From Desulfobacterales bacterium (lineage in GTDB: Bacteria; Desulfobacterota; Desulfobacteria; Desulfobacterales; UBA11574), in NCBI GenBank assembly GCA_030145595.1, contig JAQYVG010000052.1, positions 1 to 15,128 of the forward strand: a DNA stretch of 15,128 nt, written 5' to 3'. Below the pieces are notes generated by a model. The model did no database searches. It was not told where the DNA came from and was given only the letters and a program-made list of their open reading frames with translations. Of this stretch, positions 12,800 through 15,128 are shown one piece after another. Position 1 is the stretch's first letter. Each line of letters starts with the position of its first letter. The translations under genes and the position numbers were made by a program.

Positions 12800-14026
12800 A
12801 TGCCGGTATATGAATACAAAGCACTGACGCAAAAGGGCAAGAAAACTTCGGGGATCATTGACGCCGAAAGTCCCGTCGTTGCCCGCCAAAAGATTCGCGC
12901 GTTCAAGGCTTTTCCGGTCGCTGTCAAGGAAGTCCATGATTCCCCCACAAAAAAAGAATCCCGCACGCTTTCATTTACGCGCTACTTTCAGCGCGTTACG
13001 CCGTCTGAAGTTGCCGTGATGACCCGACAACTGGCAACCCTTGTCGGCGCGGGTATTCCACTGGTTTCGGCTATCGATAGTCTCATTCAGCAAACCGGCT
13101 CCAAGGTGCTTAAAATGCAAATGGCAAAGATCAAAGATTCCGTTGTAGAAGGCAACAGTTTTGCCCGATCTTTGTCTCTTTATCCAAGGACTTTTTCCGA
13201 GCTTTATGAGAACATGGTGCATGCCGGTGAAACTTCAGGTACCCTCGAAATCGTTCTGGAACGCTTGGCAGACATCACTGAAAAACAACAGGCTCTGAAG
13301 CAAAGTATCCAGTCCGCACTGGCTTATCCGATTCTGATGACCTTCGTTGGGGCGCTGGTTCTCTACCTGCTGTTGACATTTGTAGTTCCCAACATAACCT
13401 CAATCTTTACCGACATGAATCAGATGCTCCCTCTGCCGACGGTAATTTTGATAAGCATCAGTGCTTTTTTCAAAAAATACTGGTGGCTTATTTTGGCCCT
13501 GGGGGCAGCAATGCTGATCGCTCTGCGCAGCATTGTAAATACGTCAAAGGGACGGTACTTGCTTGATAAAAGCATGCTGTTATTGCCGGGATCGGGTCTT
13601 TTGGTCAAAAAATTAGCAGTGGCTCGTTTTGCTCGAACCTTCGGCTCCCTGCTTGAAAACGGCGTTTCCGTGCTGACTGCACTTGAAATTGTAAAAAATA
13701 TTGTAGGCAACGAACTAATCGCCAATGCCATCGAAGACGCCGCCAAAGAAGTCGGCAAAGGCCAAGCTATAAGTTCGGCACTTGCTGAAAGTAAGATATT
13801 TCCCGATATTGCGATCCAGATGGTTAGGGTCGGCGAACAAAGTGGTAGGCTGGAAACCATGCTGTATAAAACAGCCGATGTTTTTGAGCGTGAAGTCGAA
13901 ACGACCATTATGGGCATGGCGTCACTAATCGGACCGATAATAATCTTGATAATGGGAGTCGCCGTTTTTTTTATCGTCCTTTCCATATGCCTTCCGTTAT
14001 TTGAAATGAACCAGCTTGTAATGTAA
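12800..14026 (+). CDS. gspF: Type II secretion inner-membrane protein GspF
   Basis: A 408-residue polytopic platform protein of the type II secretion system (PilC/GspF family), normal length. The N-terminus MPVYEYKALTQKGKKTSG is diagnostic. It has two tandem T2SSF domains (about 70-195 and 275-400), each with a conserved VGE/AGE-SG motif (MVHAGETSGTLE and MVRVGEQSGRLE). Three membrane helices are visible: about 173-195, 217-240 and a long one near 375-400. It recruits the GspE ATPase and supports pseudopilus assembly. Followed by gspG after 19 bases. The ribosome binding site is weak. gspE, usually directly upstream, is absent, so the cluster starts with gspF or has been split. Confidence 0.93.
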   Translation: MPVYEYKALTQKGKKTSGIIDAESPVVARQKIRAFKAFPVAVKEVHDSPTKKESRTLSFTRYFQRVTPSEVAVMTRQLATLVGAGIPLVSAIDSLIQQTGSKVLKMQMAKIKDSVVEGNSFARSLSLYPRTFSELYENMVHAGETSGTLEIVLERLADITEKQQALKQSIQSALAYPILMTFVGALVLYLLLTFVVPNITSIFTDMNQMLPLPTVILISISAFFKKYWWLILALGAAMLIALRSIVNTSKGRYLLDKSMLLLPGSGLLVKKLAVARFARTFGSLLENGVSVLTALEIVKNIVGNELIANAIEDAAKEVGKGQAISSALAESKIFPDIAIQMVRVGEQSGRLETMLYKTADVFEREVETTIMGMASLIGPIIILIMGVAVFFIVLSICLPLFEMNQLVM

Positions 14027-14045
14027 CTTAAAAGGTTGAATAAGC

Positions 14046-14501
14046 ATGAAGACTCGAACGATAAAGAAATTAAATGAAAGCTCGGGATTTACTCTGATTG
14101 AGATAATGGTTGTCATTGTTATCTTGGGGATACTTGCCGGACTTTTGGTGCCCAGGATAATTGGACGGCCCGAGGAGGCCAAACAGCTTAAAGCAAAGAT
14201 CCAGATTGAAGGCCTGGAAACGGCACTGAGTTTATACAAGCTTGACAACGGCAATTACCCGGATACTGAACAGGGACTGCAGGCGCTTGTTGAAAAACCG
14301 GAAACCGGGAAATCCGCCGGAAAATGGCACAAAGGCGGATATCTTGAAAAAGGCAGGGTTCCCCTCGATCCCTGGGGCAACGAATTTGTCTATCTGTCTC
14401 CCGGCCTGCACGGCGACTACGATATTATATCATACGCTGCTGACGGCGTCCCCAGCGGCGAAGATAAGAATCAGGATATAAATAGCTGGGAAATCGAATA
14501 G
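14046..14501 (+). CDS. gspG: Type II secretion major pseudopilin GspG
   Basis: A 151-residue major pseudopilin. After a basic leader the prepilin peptidase site is SG-FTLIE (cleavage between G14 and F15, E19 at mature position +5), followed by a hydrophobic helix (MVVIVILGILAGLLVP). The GspG-specific pattern continues with YKLDNGNYPDTEQGLQALV, DPWGNEFVYLSPG and a Ca-binding-type C-terminus (DGVPSGEDKNQDINSW). It polymerises into the periplasmic pseudopilus. It lies between gspF and gspH in the classical order. Confidence 0.95.
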   Translation: MKTRTIKKLNESSGFTLIEIMVVIVILGILAGLLVPRIIGRPEEAKQLKAKIQIEGLETALSLYKLDNGNYPDTEQGLQALVEKPETGKSAGKWHKGGYLEKGRVPLDPWGNEFVYLSPGLHGDYDIISYAADGVPSGEDKNQDINSWEIE

Positions 14502-14528
14502 TTTCCATTAACCTTTCAAAACACATCT

Positions 14529-15038
14529 ATGGGTCATTTTAAACAAAACAGCGGTTTCACCCTCATTGAAATTATTGTTGTCATCTCTTTATTCAGTTTA
14601 ATCCTATTTATCGCCATACCTCGTTTTCATAATACGGTTTTGACAGATAACACTAAAAAAACATCGCGCTGGATTACGGCTAAAATCCGGGCCCTGAAAG
14701 AAAGCGCCGTCCGTGAACAGAAGCTTTACGTTCTGAACGTCGACATGGATTCCAACAGCATGTGGGTGTCCCATGCGTCTATGACGGAAGATGAGCTTCA
14801 AGATGCGCCTCAAAATGCTTATCAGCTGCCGGATGATATAAGGGTGCTGGCAGTCGAGTATCCCCATGACGACAAAATTGAAGCAGGTCGCGCTGATATT
14901 TATTTCTATGAAAAAGGGTACTCTGATATGGCCATTATTCATATTGAAAACAGTGACAGCGAGCAATTGTCTTTTCTAATTGAACCTTTTCTGCAGCAGG
15001 TAAAAATGTTTCAACAATACGTGGGGTTCGAAGAATAA
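14529..15038 (+). CDS. gspH: Type II secretion minor pseudopilin GspH
   Basis: A 169-residue minor pseudopilin with the cleavage site SG-FTLIE (between G9 and F10, E14 at +5) and an N-terminal hydrophobic helix (about 12-32). The remainder is a beta-rich pseudopilin head with a conserved ARADIYFYEKGYSD-like strand; it is more divergent than GspG, so the assignment to GspH rests mainly on gene order, length and the helix. It starts 27 bases after gspG; no good ribosome binding site is seen, which suggests translational coupling. Its stop codon lies inside a hairpin repeat. gspI onwards would lie beyond the window. Confidence 0.8.
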   Translation: MGHFKQNSGFTLIEIIVVISLFSLILFIAIPRFHNTVLTDNTKKTSRWITAKIRALKESAVREQKLYVLNVDMDSNSMWVSHASMTEDELQDAPQNAYQLPDDIRVLAVEYPHDDKIEAGRADIYFYEKGYSDMAIIHIENSDSEQLSFLIEPFLQQVKMFQQYVGFEE

Positions 15039-15057
15039 AATCGCTGCGCGATTTTAT
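15035..15057. repeat. Hairpin ATAAAATCGC / GCGATTTTAT over the gspH stop
   Basis: A perfect 10-bp stem with loop TGC; the left arm contains the TAA stop (15036-15038). It could act as a terminator or mRNA stabiliser, and resembles the hairpin at 12662-12684. Confidence 0.65.
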
Positions 15058-15061
15058 AAAA

Positions 15062-15101
15062 CGCCTGCCCGCAACGCTCTCGCTTGCGAGGCGGGCGGGC
15101 G
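15062..15101. repeat. GC-rich hairpin at the window end
   Basis: CGCCTGCCCGC pairs with GCGGGCGGGCG (one mismatch) around about 18 bases. It directly follows the previous hairpin and is much more GC-rich than its surroundings; probably a compound dispersed repeat. Confidence 0.55.
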
Positions 15102-15128
15102 GCTGCGCCGCTCAGTACTCAAAAAAAT

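Noticed and set aside
13420..13986. Minus-strand ORF of 188 codons
   Set aside because: Antisense shadow of gspF; rich in Ser/Thr/Ile as expected from a reversed membrane-protein gene.

Overview
The window looks like a chromosomal segment of an anaerobic, Desulfobacterales-like member of the Desulfobacterota (former Deltaproteobacteria). The reasons are the mix of a 2-oxoacid:ferredoxin oxidoreductase beta subunit, a sigma-54-type promoter, a YcgR-like PilZ protein, a type II secretion cluster and many dispersed palindromic intergenic repeats. The assignment is an inference from gene content and style; no rRNA or other phylogenetic marker is present.

Layout. Positions 1-1586 (minus) are nadB, missing only its last codons beyond the window edge. 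A repeat-bearing gap leads to an SH3/coiled-coil/membrane-anchor protein (1788-2441, minus), which diverges from a DUF1178 zinc-binding protein (2588-3007, plus). From 7537 down to 3166 (minus) lies a fatty-acid/phospholipid operon: rpmF, fabG, acpP, fabF, fabH and a PlsC-like acyltransferase, with a good sigma-70-type promoter in front of rpmF. plsX and fabD, common partners in such clusters, are absent. tRNA-Gln(CUG) with promoter and terminator follows at 8014-8087. Next come an IHF-alpha-like gene (8422-8703, minus), a phosphoglycolate-phosphatase-like HAD gene (8907-9563, minus) and a 630-base gene-poor region with a decayed IS200-type transposase start and a strong sigma-54 promoter match driving a small FmdB-type zinc ribbon gene (10197-10403, plus). 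A PilZ protein (10435-11160, minus) converges on it. Then a porB-like gene (minus) is split near its 3' end by a short transposon-like element. The window ends with gspF, gspG and gspH (plus).

The most notable signal is a family of short mobile-looking repeats. A 141-base element with 17-base terminal inverted repeats flanked by TA occurs twice in opposite orientation (3012-3152 and 11458-11598). One copy sits 4 bases after the DUF1178 stop codon and the other interrupts porB. A collapsed 32-base remnant lies between the tRNA-Gln promoter and the tRNA. A second family (CACGAAA palindrome) occupies the 5' leader of both nadB and porB. Other large palindromes lie after gph, after the IHF gene and around the IS200 remnant. 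No defence system, CRISPR array, prophage or complete novel system is visible; the interest lies in how these small elements remodel gene ends, leaders and an oxidoreductase gene.
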